A DNA stretch of 22,145 nucleotides from Gracilaria vermiculophylla (GCA_019155205.2 JAHNZQ020000172.1:1752703-1774847), one strand, 5' to 3'. Shown: positions 9,200-19,272, numbered from the stretch's first letter. Numbers and translations are program-made. The notes: generated by a model not told the origin, from the letters alone.

Positions 9200-9560
9200 G
9201 TGACGTGAAAGTGCAGTGAGCAGATTGTAACCGTTGGTTTGCTTAGCAGAGCGACAAGAGAGACGAATAGGGAGTATAGAGTAGAAACGCGTAACTGTGT
9301 AACCATACGAATCCCCTGAAAACGTCTTCGGACAAACATCAGCTGTCCCAGGAGGAACTATATCAATGTTTTGTCCGGTTTTCTGCCTTCGTTTTTTAGC
9401 AAAACCCAACGGTCTAATAAATGGAGTTTTGGTTCGACCAGTTTGTTATCAAGAATAAAATTCATGTTTTTCTTGCAGTCGCCTGCAACCTCATCAGTAA
9501 GTCCAACACCGAGGAACTTTGTCTTCCGAAAACACAGATGCAAACGTTTTTGATAGAATA
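9200..9560 (+). repeat. Dispersed coding repeat, copy 2 (unknown protein remnant)
   Basis: This is the partner of 2120-2470. Its plus-strand frame reads KHQLSQEELYQCFVRFSAFVF (partly) before a stop, then from 9421 an open stretch to 9624 containing KNKIHVFLAVACNLISKS and TEELCLPKTQMQTFLI. Copy 1 has DKRKLSQDEV and TEEICLTKTQMQRFLI at the matching places. Conservation of amino acids across many silent and indel differences points to a once-translated sequence. The two copies lie outside the gypsy element on either side of it. The product is unknown. Confidence 0.55.
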
Positions 9561-9627
9561 TTCGGTGACATATGCAAATTGCTCTGGTCTGGTCACACTA
9601 GTGTCTATGGGACCGGTGTGCTGACCT

Positions 9628-9865
9628 CATATGAGTTCAAATTGACCTTTTCTGAGGTAAGCGCACCATCACACAAAATTAAAACACATATAGAAGTCTG
9701 ATACGTTGACCTACACATTCCGAGTTTTAAACTTGAGAAATGGCCTGCGGAGCGAAATAGGTTCCTCAATAATCCGTTTTCATGGCACTTATATAACGAT
9801 GTTTTTGACAACTGCGACTGCTTCAATATCCTAATCTTCAAAGTAGGTAGAATTGAACTCATATG
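9628..9865. repeat. Inverted repeat pair, possible small non-autonomous element
   Basis: CATATGAGTTCAA at 9628-9640 is repeated exactly in inverted orientation at 9853-9865, and similarity continues weakly a few bases inwards on both arms. A related CCTCATATGAG string occurs at 18010-18020. The arms enclose about 212 bp. No target-site duplication is evident, and a 13-bp match at this distance could arise by chance. Confidence 0.25.
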
Positions 9866-11629
9866 TTATCGCTGGTACTATAGACGTTAAAGGGCCTACG
9901 CAACTTCAAAAATCACGTATATCCCGTCTTTTCTGACGAAAAATACGACACACAGCATTAAAAAGCATATTTTGACTCAGATTTGTTCTCATTTTCCATC
10001 TCACATCTCTAGATTAAGATATAACTGCAATATGGAGCTAGAAGACCCATGTGAACAAAACTGTTTTTATGACTGTCGCATGACAGTACCCGCTGCTCCT
10101 TACGGCTTTTTTCGCAAAGAACGGGCAGTTTTATAATGATACTGGGGTAGACAGTGTAAGGCACGTTCCACAAGTCACTCCAAGATTCCATGATAGAGCC
10201 GAAGTACGTAATCAAATCTGCTTTGAAGTTAAAAATTCTGACAGTAATGATGTGACTCAATTTTTAACAGAAATATGGGCTCATTTGTCCCCTGCGTAAG
10301 TCCTCCACTCGTTTCCAAAATATATACGCTTAATATCCCACATTTGAAAAATCAAAGCGCGCATTTGATCGGTTATGTATTATTAAGATTTTCGCTTGTT
10401 GTTTTCAAAATTTTACATGTAGTCCATTGCCTCGTAACAGAAAAGCACCTCAAAGACGTTTCATATCACAGTCACAGTTTGACGCAGGATTGGGATACAA
10501 GGGAAAGGCTAGTCGCATAAACAACGAACACCCTCACTTGCACAGTCTTGTTCTGTAAGTGACCCCCTGAGGAATCAGAAGACCTATAACTGGTGCTCCA
10601 TGCCCTGCCGGCTGTTTGCACACTTCTGCAAGAACTCCGCAAACGCCAAGCATGCATCTTTGCGCTAGATGACTGATTGCGCAACCTTCGATTATAACCC
10701 TAGCATTTGTGAGCTATGTTTCAGCAACCTATCGATTTGTACCACCTATGTAGATGTGGTAATATTTAGTCCCAAAACGTGGTTTAAAGCTATGGTGAGA
10801 TGTAGCGTAAATAATTTAAAGCCAACATCAAACGTCACAGCAGCTTGTGTTGTGCTAGTATTACAATACAGCCAGCTTTTATCTAAATTCCAGAATGTCA
10901 GTTCCTATATGCTTTAGATTTTTATTTGAAATTCCAACTTTCTATCTTCTTAGTTTTAATTGGTTAGTACTCCATGTGATTCCGTGCTGAGTCAGTCATG
11001 GAGGCGTGGCGGTGTCAAATAAGGCAGCAAGTCAAGTCCCTCTTCCGCATTCTTTACCAACCACTACGAAAAGATGGGTTATACTGAAGTGCTTTGCAGC
11101 TCAGATTTTGGTTGCGTAAGTCGGTTTAATGAACGAACGTGTTGGTCTGTAGTTAGTTCAACTAATCGCAAGGATAATTTGCAACGTCTGCGCTTAAGAA
11201 TGCTTCTGGGCGGTACAGAACCGGTTTGCGCCTAAAACCATGCAAGACATACTGCGCTCTCCGTTGTGTCAGTATGAAAAAGGTAGAGCGTGTAACTATG
11301 GAAAGAAATGACGCAAATATTATGGATATCACGAGAGTGGCCAAATTTGTACGTGTTAGCAGTTGCACTGACGTTTAGCCACGCAACGTCTTGTACACTA
11401 CCAGCAGAGCACCGTTCTCACGAACACATACTCTTAGCATGACTACGAGACCCTAGTGCACTCTGCGAGGCTGATAATCAGACAGTCTGTGGTGAGTTGC
11501 GCGCCTATAATAGTATAAGAGCGCAAACACCGACTGTAGGTAGCTCGAACGTAAGAGAGAGGCCAACCGAGCCAGTAAACACTTTGTCGAGAACCAGGCG
11601 CAGAACATAACCTTCGAACTTTAATAGTT
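9866..11629. other. Unassigned region upstream of the copia element
   Basis: There is no recognisable gene. A TATA-like CTATAATAGTATAAGAGCGC at about 11502-11521 lies roughly 110 bp before the copia gag start and may belong to its 5' LTR promoter. No convincing partner LTR was found, so LTR boundaries are not called. The remaining short frames lack known motifs. Confidence 0.35.
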
Positions 11630-12661
11630 ATGTGCCCAAAAAGCTCTATACAAATGCCGTCTAGGCCCTGTTTCTTGTGGGATATCAGAAGCGTTCTGTG
11701 GACAGATGGTCGTATAAATCAGGAATAATATGCAGCATCCGTACCGTTCTGGGAAGCTTTTCAAAATACGCTCGCCGAATCTAATAGCAAAAAAATTCGA
11801 AAGCAGGCGCGCGGTATCATGTTGCAATCTCAATTGTATAGAAGAGCTGAAGACTTGTGCAAAGCCATTCCGAACAGTAAGATTCGCTCAGAGAAGAGCA
11901 CGGAAGCAATTGTGCCCGCGTTATATAAGAGAGATCCACTTGCTGTGGTTTTGGGCGTTTTCCAAGACTTTATAGGGCCATTAAACACCAAAAAGAAAAG
12001 TAATGAGAGTTTCAAGAACTTTGAGTCAAGATTTTAGGCTCACGTTTCTCGACAAATCGCGCATGGACCGGAATCTAAACTATCAGATTCTCTAGTAGCC
12101 TTTGCTGTTATCGGTAGCGCCGATGTGGACAGCAATCAACGAATTTCTGTACTGGTCAACACTGCTCTGAAGGACTCTAACTTTACATCTTCGTCGACAA
12201 CCACGGACCACCCCAAAGCGAGATCGTACGATGCTTTCGCATCTGTACTGAGGCAGTGTGAAAAGGTTCGTAACCAAGGGTCGAAGCAGTCGCCTTGAAA
12301 GATCTCCAGTAATGTTGCGCATTACGTGGACCGTAGTACTGGGTCAGCAGAAAAACGGTCCAGTAATGGCAAAACTTCCCGTAGAACCCCAGAGCAGATT
12401 GGAAGGCTCAAAAACAGGAAGAAGTGTCATAAGCGTAAGACGTTCCGACACTGGAAGGATGACCATCTCAGGGATGGGTCGATCAAGCCTGGAGCACAAT
12501 ATCTGGATTCTGCAACAACCGGAAAGGAATCCGAAAGGAATGTAGTACGGTTTAACATGGCTACTTTCGGCAAAGGCAGCAGCGTAGTGAATACCTTGGA
12601 GAGTTTTGAAGGCCCCTTTTATGGATGGTGGGGCGCCGTAAAGTGGAAGCGGTTCCGTTGA
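11630..12661 (+). pseudogene. Copia gag with degenerate zinc knuckle, broken
   Basis: The frame can start at ATG 11630 (MCPKSSIQMPS). After a stop at about 11717 it continues as YAASVPFWEAFQNTLAESN, RKQARGIMLQSQL and RRAEDLCKAIPNSKI, then ALYKRDPLAVVLGVFQDFI and NESFKNFESRF before a TAG at 12035-12037. The same frame resumes through SLVAFAVIGSADVDSNQRIS to a TGA at 12296-12298, then reaches a knuckle-like CHKRKTFRHWKDDH at 12425-12466. Spacing is exactly that of C-x2-C-x4-H-x4-C, but the second Cys is Arg and the last is His. The segment ends with the NVVRFNMATF region leading towards the protease. Gag would package element RNA. Confidence 0.78.
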
Positions 12662-13117
12662 ACTGAAACTAATCTCCCACATCGTGTGTCCAAAATGGAA
12701 AGGTGTGTTTGGCCCCCTGCCCGCATCCGTGGCCTATCGTCCTTACTGGTAGTACGGAAGAGGTTAACACAAGAACGAGGTCAAGAGAACCCTAAGATCG
12801 GTAGTGTTTGAAGCACAGACCGACGAAGGGGGCACTGTGCAAATGACGCATCTCGTTATAGAAGGCTCGTCTCCATAGGCCATTGAGCGGAACGTCACGA
12901 GCTATTGCGAAATTCTGCAAGCTAACCAGAACAAATTTTTACTGCCATCGGATTCAAAGAGCAAGCACTAAGGAACCATCAGTCTAGTAGATAGGAACAT
13001 GCACACCTACGTGCCCTACTCTGTATTTACCTCCAGCACCGGTATGCTGTCTACGGAAAACCAGACAGCATTGTTCTGTGCTTCTGCAACCATTGAAGGA
13101 AATGTGAACAACAGATC
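12662..13117 (+). pseudogene. Copia protease and linker to integrase, broken
   Basis: The frame differs from that of gag: from 12702 it reads GVFGPLPASVAYRPYW, then VVFEAQTDEGGTVQMTHLVIEGSSP with a TAG at 12876-12878, followed by AIERNVTSYCEILQANQNKF. The (H)LVIEGSSP.AIERN segment resembles the C-terminal half of a copia retropepsin. The active-site D-[ST]-G cannot be found; the corresponding place near 12620 reads FYGWWGA at the end of the gag frame. TAG, TAA and TGA stops at several positions interrupt the linker, and the frame changes again near 13110-13150. Confidence 0.6.
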
Positions 13118-14206
13118 ATGAAAGGATGTCAGGAAGATCGTAGAAAAGACCACAAGCATACTTGCGGGATTTCGAGCTACACAGGCATCCGGGTACTAAT
13201 GAAAGGAAAACGTTTATGGAACCAAGACGTGGATAAGTACCTAAAAGCTGTTATGGAGCGTTGCACCGCATTCAAAACAACTTCTAAGCCAAAGGAGACC
13301 AGGAAGGTATCTCTCAGTAACACAACCCGGTCATTCAATGATGTAGTGCGCGTAGACCACATGTTCTTGGAGCAACACTGCGTAAAGCACATCATGGACA
13401 CAGCCTTACGTTATTTTGGTGGTGATTCCGTTGAAGATACATCGAGGGAGAAAGTGATTCAAGTTTTTGATGCGCATCGGCGAACTCACTTTTGGTAGCC
13501 GAAGGTGGTTACTTACGATCCTGGATTCAAGAATACAATTTTTTTGAAGTACTTGGAAAGTCATGACGTAGAAACAAGACCGTTGCCGTCCCGTAGGCAA
13601 AACAAAAATGTGCTAGAACCAAAGCACAGAATAATCAGAGATGTATTCATAGGACTTAAAGAGGCTGAAACAGAGAGTCTAAGGGACTGGCCAAACGCTA
13701 TGTACATTCAGCAAACAATCCGAGTTAAGAATGACCTCTGCGGAAGCGATATAACCTCAGCATAGAAGTTGGCCAAAGGACACGCTAGGCCTATCGAATC
13801 CGGAACGATTCCAAAACTGGTATCTCAAGACCTTGTCGATGCACATCAGACCTTGCCAGTGAAAAGGAAGTTGACACTAATCCTTCGTTCTAAGGCCATC
13901 GAGTAGGTTTCTGTTGCTGTAAGTGACATACTTCAGATCTTTTTAAAATACCCCAACGACAAAAGAGGAAAGGGGTCAACCAACAAGCCAGTGCTGGCGT
14001 ATAATTTGGCAAACAGAACTATTACAGTCCCAGGGTCGAAGAAGAGAAAATTATCCGCTTCTATCGAGGATGTCAGACCGGCTATTTGCAGCAATAAGCT
14101 AGCTGCTTCCGTGCAAGATGCAGGAGATGAACTGGACAGGAACTTGGAAGAGGTTGTGGAAAGTCTGGTGAACAATTCTGAACAAACCGAAGAAGAGGAA
14201 GGTTAG
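13118..14206 (+). pseudogene. Copia integrase, catalytic triad still readable, four stops
   Basis: After an N-terminal zinc-finger remnant (HKHTCGISSYTGI...ERCTAF, one Cys missing), the core shows all three acidic residues: Asp in VVRVDHMFLE (13355-13357), Asp in VTYDPGFKN (13517-13519) and Glu in NVLEPKHRIIRDVF (13616-13618). Spacing is 54 and 33 residues, close to the D-D-35-E pattern. The SH3-like C-terminal part reads VSDILQIFLKYPNDKRGK, then KPVLAYNLANRTITVPGS and ASIEDVRPA. In-frame stops lie at about 13496-13498, 13763-13765, 13904-13906 and 14204-14206, with no frameshift between them. The last part (LEEVVESLVNNSEQTEEEEG) is an acidic linker. Confidence 0.85.
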
Positions 14207-14479
14207 TACACGGAAAAGAGAAAGCAGACCGAAGAGGAACCGGAAAGCTTAGGCCCCAATTTCCCAGTGGTTGGCGACAAAATCCAGATGTATTGGCCGA
14301 CCAATAAGCAGTATTACAAGGGAACAGTAGAAAAGCACGACGAGAAGTCTGTTAAGTATTGAGTGCTCTACGATGATGGAGATAAAGAAGTACAAGATCT
14401 CAAGAACGAAGCATGCAACCAAGTTAAGGACTCAAAAAAACCACCAAAACAAACCACAAACACGTCGCTTCTCAACTAG
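14207..14479 (+). pseudogene. Tudor/Agenet-like domain between copia integrase and RT, one internal stop
   Basis: The frame of the integrase continues past its stop. After a charged linker (YTEKRKQTEEEPESLGPNFP) it gives VGDKIQMYWPTNKQYYKGTV (14270-14329), then a TGA at 14360-14362, then VLYDDGDKEVQDLKNE (14363-14410). The pattern VG..I.VYWP....YY.G.V......K..V.YDDGD.E...L is that of the Tudor/Agenet barrel found in PDS5, MSH6 and EML-type chromatin readers, which bind methylated histone tails. Placement after the integrase C-terminus matches where gypsy chromoviruses carry a chromodomain, so a role in targeting integration to chromatin is a reasonable inference. A basic, lysine-rich tail follows to a stop at 14477. 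The call rests on motif reading only. Confidence 0.7.
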
Positions 14480-14493
14480 AAAGGACAGAAGTT

Positions 14494-15210
14494 CAGCTTT
14501 CGCCTTGGTACGAACTGAAAAGTTCGGAAAAGAAACTTATCAATATGTACTTCGAGGCATTTGGTACCGGGGAGTTTATGTTACATCAGGCACAAGGGGT
14601 AGCGCAGTATGCAGCAGAGAACGCCTATCAGAGAGAAGAGAAGTCGTGCAGTAAGACCGTGCGCAATGTAGCAGTTTCTGACGTTCCACAGGACGCCAAC
14701 ATCGTCACATGCCGCGTCCTCTACAAGGTCAAGCATTGCGATGACGATTTCCTCACTCTGAAGGCGAGGATTGCAATTCATGGTAACAAGGATTGTCACA
14801 AAGCTGTACTGAACACCGATTTCGCAACCTGTCTCCCTGTTGGTATATGGATTCTATTGTTACTGGCAACGATCTTTCGCTGGTCTTTGGCGAAGGTAGA
14901 CTTTAAAACTGCCTTTTTACAGACACAAGCCAAGCGAGATGTCTACGTGATCCCGCCGGTAGAGTGCAAAACCCGACACCAGCACTACTTGCTCTTACTA
15001 CTGGCAGCCTACGGCCTCGCGAACGCCGGAGCAAAATGGCAAGAGCTAAAGGACGATGTGCTCAGAAGCTTTGGATTTGTGCAAATTATGTGTGTTCCGC
15101 AGTTATTTTACCTGAAAAACAATGGTAAGTTTATTGTTACTGCCGTCAAAATTGTAGACAAAATTCTGTTTGGAGGAGAAAGGAAGAAGTTAGAAGTCGT
15201 CATTGAGTAA
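14494..15210 (+). pseudogene. Copia reverse transcriptase, active site altered
   Basis: The frame differs from the preceding Tudor-like segment. It opens with LSPWYELKSSEKKLINMYFEAFG, then has DANIVTCRVLYKVK and LKARIAIHGNKD, then KVDFKTAFLQTQAKRDVYVIPP, which holds the first catalytic Asp, then YGLANAGAKWQELKDDVL. The active-site box reads VKIVDKILFGG: copia RTs normally have VDD here, so the second Asp of the pair is Lys (15160-15162). A TAA at 15208-15210 ends the open stretch, but the same frame continues into RNase H. The open length of about 235 codons without a stop is the longest in the element. Confidence 0.92.
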
Positions 15211-16065
15211 TTTGGCAAGACGTATAAGCCGAGGACAATTGTGTATGGACCTGGTAGAATTAATTTATATGGGCTCATCATTTCGCAAGCCGAGGACTGG
15301 ACAGTCACGATCGATGGAGATGAAAAAATGCAACGGTTTCAGGAACCAACTATATCTCGAATTCGTCGAAAAGGGCAAGACTTTCACTTGAACAGTATCG
15401 AATTGGTACCTTTCAGATCTCTTAACAACAGCATTGGGTGGTTGGGAGTCGCAGCATCACCATTTTGCGCATTTACCGCTAGTCATTTGCAGCTGAAAGG
15501 TCCTATGCCACTTGCCAAGGATCATTTATTGCAGATAAACAGGGTAAGAAACCTAAAAAGGAAGGGTACATCGCTGAAGTTTGCTACACCTATTGGAAAC
15601 CGTAAGTACGAATCTTTAGTTGTTGTTTTCTCGGACGCAAGTCGGCCCGAAGACTATAAACAGCTTGGATTCGTGGCTGGGCTCCTTTTTGGGAAATTAC
15701 AGAACAATGCCGTTATTCATGTCATCAACTGGGGTTCAAATATGACCAGCAGACCCGTCAAGTCAATTGGATCCACCGAAACTTTGACAGCCGGTGCAGC
15801 CATAGACGAGGGAAAGATGTTGATAAGGTCTTTTTCATCTCTACTAGGCGTTGATGTTAGCCTTTGGATCATTGTGGGCTCAAACGACCTGTTTGCTACT
15901 CTTTCCACATGCAGAAATGCTGCCCATAGGTCTATTCGTGGGGATCTTTCAGTAATCAGGTATGAGTTTGAAACGGGCAATGTCAGTCGAATGATTTGGA
16001 TCCTTTGCATGATTGCGTATTTTTCCAAATCATTTGCGGTGCTGAGTAATAGAGCTTCTCTTTAG
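15211..16065 (+). pseudogene. Copia RNase H and C-terminal region, broken at the end
   Basis: The frame continues from the RT after one TAA: FGKTYKPRTIVYGPGRINLY leads to SLNNSIGWLGVAASPFCAF, then the RNase H domain. Readable acidic residues are Asp in VVVFSDASRP (15634-15636) and Glu in IGSTETLTAGAAIDEGK (15778-15780). The third site reads IVGSNDLFATLS where an Asp would normally stand two residues before the Asn, so it appears lost. STCRNAAHRSIRGDL and VIRYEFETGNVSRMIWI follow. The usual distal W-I-P-G...L-A-D motif is not recoverable: after MIWI the sequence becomes LCMIAYFSKSFAVL and stops at 16065, so the 3' end has decayed or been replaced. Confidence 0.88.
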
Positions 16066-18373
16066 GGCACTGTAATTATTAGCTCCCGTACATGTATTGC
16101 GTTGCAGTCTGTTACGATAAATGCATCTAGATGTCCAGTTTCTCGCAGCCGGTAGAGCCGTGCGCAATTGCGTGTCGTATAATGAGCGCCCGTGTAACCC
16201 CGGCGAGGCATTCACACACCCGTCATATTTCGCAGGCAGTCTAATTAGCAGTCCTTGTTTGCTCCTAACGCCACGCAGGACTTGGTGCATGCTGGAAAAC
16301 AGATGAGCTATTTGCGCTATACTCTCTTGTGACACAGGGCGCACAGTTCACCATTTGAACTATCAACAGTGCACTGTAAGTTGTGTCATTCCGATTAGCA
16401 GTCCACGTATTAAATTCCACAACCCTTCGAATACGAGGGTTACTGCCAACGAGTAAACCGTCCATCGACCAGCGAACTCGTGAACCAACAATGCAACACA
16501 ACTGCACCCATTTCACTGGATAATAAGCTTTTACAGTATTCATTTGGATTAATATTTTTAGAAATTGATAAAACCCGATTCTCAGATGCCTCTAAATGAC
16601 ATATGTTATTTTCGACGAAAATTGAAACTGCTTTTGCAATCCACCAATTCTATTTTGAAATATTGTATAAAATATAAGAAAAATTAATTAGTAGACGTTG
16701 CCAATAAGTCAACAGTAAAAAAAGAGCCTTGATATTACTTTTCAGCTAGAGAAACTGTGCTTCAGGCGCTAGCGACTCTCAAGCACAAGAGAAGAGTAGG
16801 CGTTTATGACATAACAAGTTTTACATTATTCGTATATTATTTGAGAAGGTGACGACGAAGATTATTGACTATATTTCTGAAAACAATTTCACCGAGGGTA
16901 AAAAAATCGGCGTACATGCAATGGAAAGTTGAACGGCAAATATGGGTGAATTTTCGTGAAAAAAAGTGAAGAGAGAAGCAAGCAAGACGATCTCAGTCCA
17001 TTTTTCGTCCAATTAAGTCTGATGTTGAAACAATCATCGCCCACGGTACTGAAGAATTTCGGTAAGAAATTGATTCTTAAGGAAATATACTTTGCATTTT
17101 TTGTGCCTATGCATTGTTGATATAATAGAAGTTTTCAATAAAAATTGCTTCTATTCTTGTACCTCAATTGCAAGATATGGTACTTGAATCGAAACCCAGT
17201 GCATGTATTATATAGTCGTCTGAAAGAAGTACTCACACTCGGCTTCTCTTCTATTTCCCCTTTGATCACAAGCCTCTTGTTTTATGGCAGGGTTTTCGTA
17301 GAGTTCCATAGTGTTTTACACCCCAAAACTCAAACCCAAATATAATTTTTAAACTAGTCAATAATTCTCTGGATTGTAGCAGTTCCTTGTTACTTCTTAG
17401 AAGCTTATACGCTCTTCTACAAGAAAAGATTATGATTTTTATAAAGCAGAGAGGTGATCATTGACGTTCAAAAAATTAAATTACATTGAAACTAATGATC
17501 TACGATATCGAATGGTACCTACATAAAAGTTGTACTCTGAACAGTTTTCACACTCTCTTTTTTATTCAGGAAAGCTGCCTAAATATAGTGGGCCTCTGCC
17601 ATATAATGTTTTTAAATGAATTGTGCTTTGTGCCCATGCAAAAACATGTAACATAATTGAGTTTTCAAACTTTTGCTAAAGCTTTAAAACGCTTGAAAAC
17701 ATTACTGAGCTCTCCAGCGTATGACTTTCCGATGCGCGCACGCTACGTTCTGACAGAGTTGTCAAAGAGTTGTTCATATCATTATACGTTATCCCTCGTA
17801 CATGTACGTCCAACTTATGCGAAGCAACTCACGATGTACATCAAAAACATATTGAATTCTCCCAGAACCCGGGAATAGGTTCATTGCCTACAGGATTGGG
17901 CTGAGTAACGGGTTGTCAACAGCACGTTTGACATAGATTGAGGTGATTTGGCCTTATATGAAGCAAAAAGTGCTTGAGCTCTAGAATGTCTACACGCACG
18001 GGGCTATGGCCTCATATGAGACCAACTTGACGTAACTTCAGGCCAGAGCAATGGGCATGTAGACACTCGGGGCGGCAGAAAATTTTGCAGTCAGCGCTCA
18101 GCGGCGGTACACCGAATCCTCTGGAGTTCTGGGTATTGGGACAGCTGGTGGCAGTCGTTGCTATTTGTTATGTCCATCGCTTACATTCTGCTTCTCACAG
18201 TATCTTTGACACCATCTTTGACACTCATCAGAGTCATAAGCATCCTACTCCTTCATCCGCGGAAGCAGCCAAGAGTTATTAGTCTTAACTGAGCGCAAAT
18301 AGGTTGTTTGAATGGAGTTGCAGGTCATTTGTTACTGTCATTTTTTTTTCTCGTAAAGTTTCAAAACACAAAG
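16066..18373. other. Unassigned, mostly AT-rich region
   Basis: From 16066 to about 16540 the base composition is balanced, with a repeated TTAGCAGTCC string (16246 and 16396). From 16540 to 17880 it is AT-rich with no convincing gene. From 17880 to 18300 it is mixed, with the inverted repeats listed separately. A plus-strand frame at 18085-18282 starts at TTG and has no known domain. Confidence 0.3.
17987..18065. repeat. Inverted repeat with an inner palindrome
   Basis: TGTCTACA (17987-17994) and TGTAGACA (18058-18065) form an 8-bp inverted pair. Between them lies the palindrome CTCATATGAG (18011-18020), and a related GGCCTTATATGAAG occurs just outside at 17950-17963. The arms are short, so this is only a weak fold-back. 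Confidence 0.3.
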
Positions 18374-18643
18374 ATGTTTTATAGGTCTCGCTACGAGACA
18401 TTAACCGATATCGATTGTGGACAGGCAAAACTCAGTAAGTTATCTAGATACTTTTCTTTCTATACGTTCAAGTCTTTCAAACCGCGAGACTCGCCAACGC
18501 TCTATCTCGAATTTGCAGGACGCCAGATCCGGCTTTCACAAGCATGCATGTCAAATATTGATACTTTGATTGGAACATTGCTTCATATTTTGGTCATTAA
18601 GTTTTATCGAGTGGCGCCGGGCAAAGTAGGCCGGTGCGGTTAA
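18374..18643 (+). CDS. Hypothetical 89-residue open frame converging on the DM9 gene
   Basis: The first in-frame ATG is at 18374 (MFYRSRYETLTDIDCG); the frame is open from 18308, so it could also be part of an exon. A run of nine T and a CTCGTAAAG just upstream (about 18341-18358) could be a splice acceptor. No domain is recognised. Its stop TAA (18641-18643) overlaps the TAA of the DM9 gene on the other strand within a shared TTAA. It could equally be a chance frame in the 3' flank of that gene. Confidence 0.2.
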   Translation: MFYRSRYETLTDIDCGQAKLSKLSRYFSFYTFKSFKPRDSPTLYLEFAGRQIRLSQACMSNIDTLIGTLLHILVIKFYRVAPGKVGRCG

Positions 18644-19086
18644 GCTCCAAAACTCAACACCTCATAAACAGGGCAAGAAAATTCCTCGTGTCCGGTAGAC
18701 ACATAACAGGTCTTGTGTGGCGGATAGAGCTTACCAGGAATCAATTCCCCACTCTGCTTCCCGCGCGCAACAAATAGAAGACCATTCGTGTCATAACCGA
18801 CAAACACAGCAGCATCATCAGCCACGCCCTTCGAAGCCGGCACCCACTTGAGCAGGTCTGGGTGATCAGAGCACAAAATTTCACACTTTTTCAGGGTATG
18901 CTCTTTGCCGGCATACGGAAAGTATGCGGTTTTGTTGACCGCGAAAAACTTGCCTGCCACATCCGCGCCATTAATTTGAGCACGGCACACATATAACGGG
19001 TCATTGTTGCCCCGATGACCTCCTTGCACCATGTTCGAAGGAATTTCTCCTCCGGAATACGGTACCCAAGTGAAGGGAGGAGCCAT
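18640..19086 (-). CDS. DM9-repeat (DUF3421) protein, apparently intact
   Basis: The 148-residue protein consists of two DM9 repeats and little else. Repeat 1 (residues about 5-70) reads FTWVPYSGGEIPSNMVQGGH, then PLYVCRAQINGADVAGKFF and AYFPYAGKEHTLKKCEIL. Repeat 2 (about 78-146) reads LKWVPASKGVADDAAVFVGY, then LLFVARGKQSGELIPGKLYP and CYVSTGHEEFSCPVYEVLSF. DM9 proteins of invertebrates include mannose-binding lectins and proteins induced by parasites or immune challenge; a lectin-like role here is an inference. There is no signal peptide or membrane segment, so it is probably cytosolic, as typical for the family. The start ATG has G at -3 and G at +4. The frame lacks stops, indels and introns, unlike everything around it. 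No canonical AATAAA is seen close downstream. Confidence 0.9.
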   Translation of the reverse strand: MAPPFTWVPYSGGEIPSNMVQGGHRGNNDPLYVCRAQINGADVAGKFFAVNKTAYFPYAGKEHTLKKCEILCSDHPDLLKWVPASKGVADDAAVFVGYDTNGLLFVARGKQSGELIPGKLYPPHKTCYVSTGHEEFSCPVYEVLSFGA

Positions 19087-19102
19087 TGCTTCAACGAAGA
19101 TG
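19084..19102 (-). promoter_or_regulatory. DM9 start region carrying a motif of the 21-bp repeat
   Basis: On the plus strand the start codon and upstream bases read CATTGCTTCAACGAAGATG. The core GCTTCAACGAAG is also at 19568-19579, and TCAACGAAGAT is at 19968-19978 in the 21-bp array. On the gene's strand the motif CTTCGTTGAAG can form a small hairpin just before the ATG. Whether it acts in translation or transcription is unknown. Confidence 0.35.
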
Positions 19103-19272
19103 TGAGTCGATAGTCGAGAGCGAAGCGTAGGTGGTCGATTTGTTTCGTGGATGATGGCAAGAATGAGTCGGGCACCCCAGGCAAAAGTACGGTTTTAAGG
19201 ATTAGAGATGCGATGAAAAATGGATGCAGGTGATGTGGCTCGGGACCAAAAAACCCTGCTTCTTGAGTTGAC

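Larger units (their letters stand above)
11630..16065 (+). mobile_element. Inactive Ty1/copia retrotransposon internal region
   Basis: Gag, protease, integrase and RT-RNase H follow one another on the plus strand. Integrase before RT is the Ty1/copia order. Between integrase and RT there is an acidic linker and a Tudor/Agenet-like domain. At least twelve stops and three or more frame changes interrupt the polyprotein. The element is head to head with the gypsy element at 3056-8919. LTRs could not be assigned: nothing after 16065 aligns convincingly with the sequence upstream of 11630, apart from a weak likeness of TATA-containing stretches near 11500 and 16170. Confidence 0.88.

Noticed and set aside
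11626..11638. AGTTATGTGCCCA resembles the half-tRNA primer site of Drosophila copia (GGTTATGGGCCCA).
   Set aside because: The string overlaps the most likely gag start codon (ATG 11630) and the following codons read as gag, and no LTR end is visible directly before it. A chance match is likelier.
16400..16543. Minus-strand stretch with A-box-like and B-box-like strings, suggesting a tRNA-derived SINE.
   Set aside because: The TTCGA string is not in a proper T-loop position, no cloverleaf can be drawn and no tail or target duplication is visible.
16066..16560. Search for a 3' LTR of the copia element by comparison with 11100-11629.
   Set aside because: Only a short TATA-containing stretch is loosely similar (near 11500 and 16170); the remaining bases do not align, so no LTR pair is claimed.
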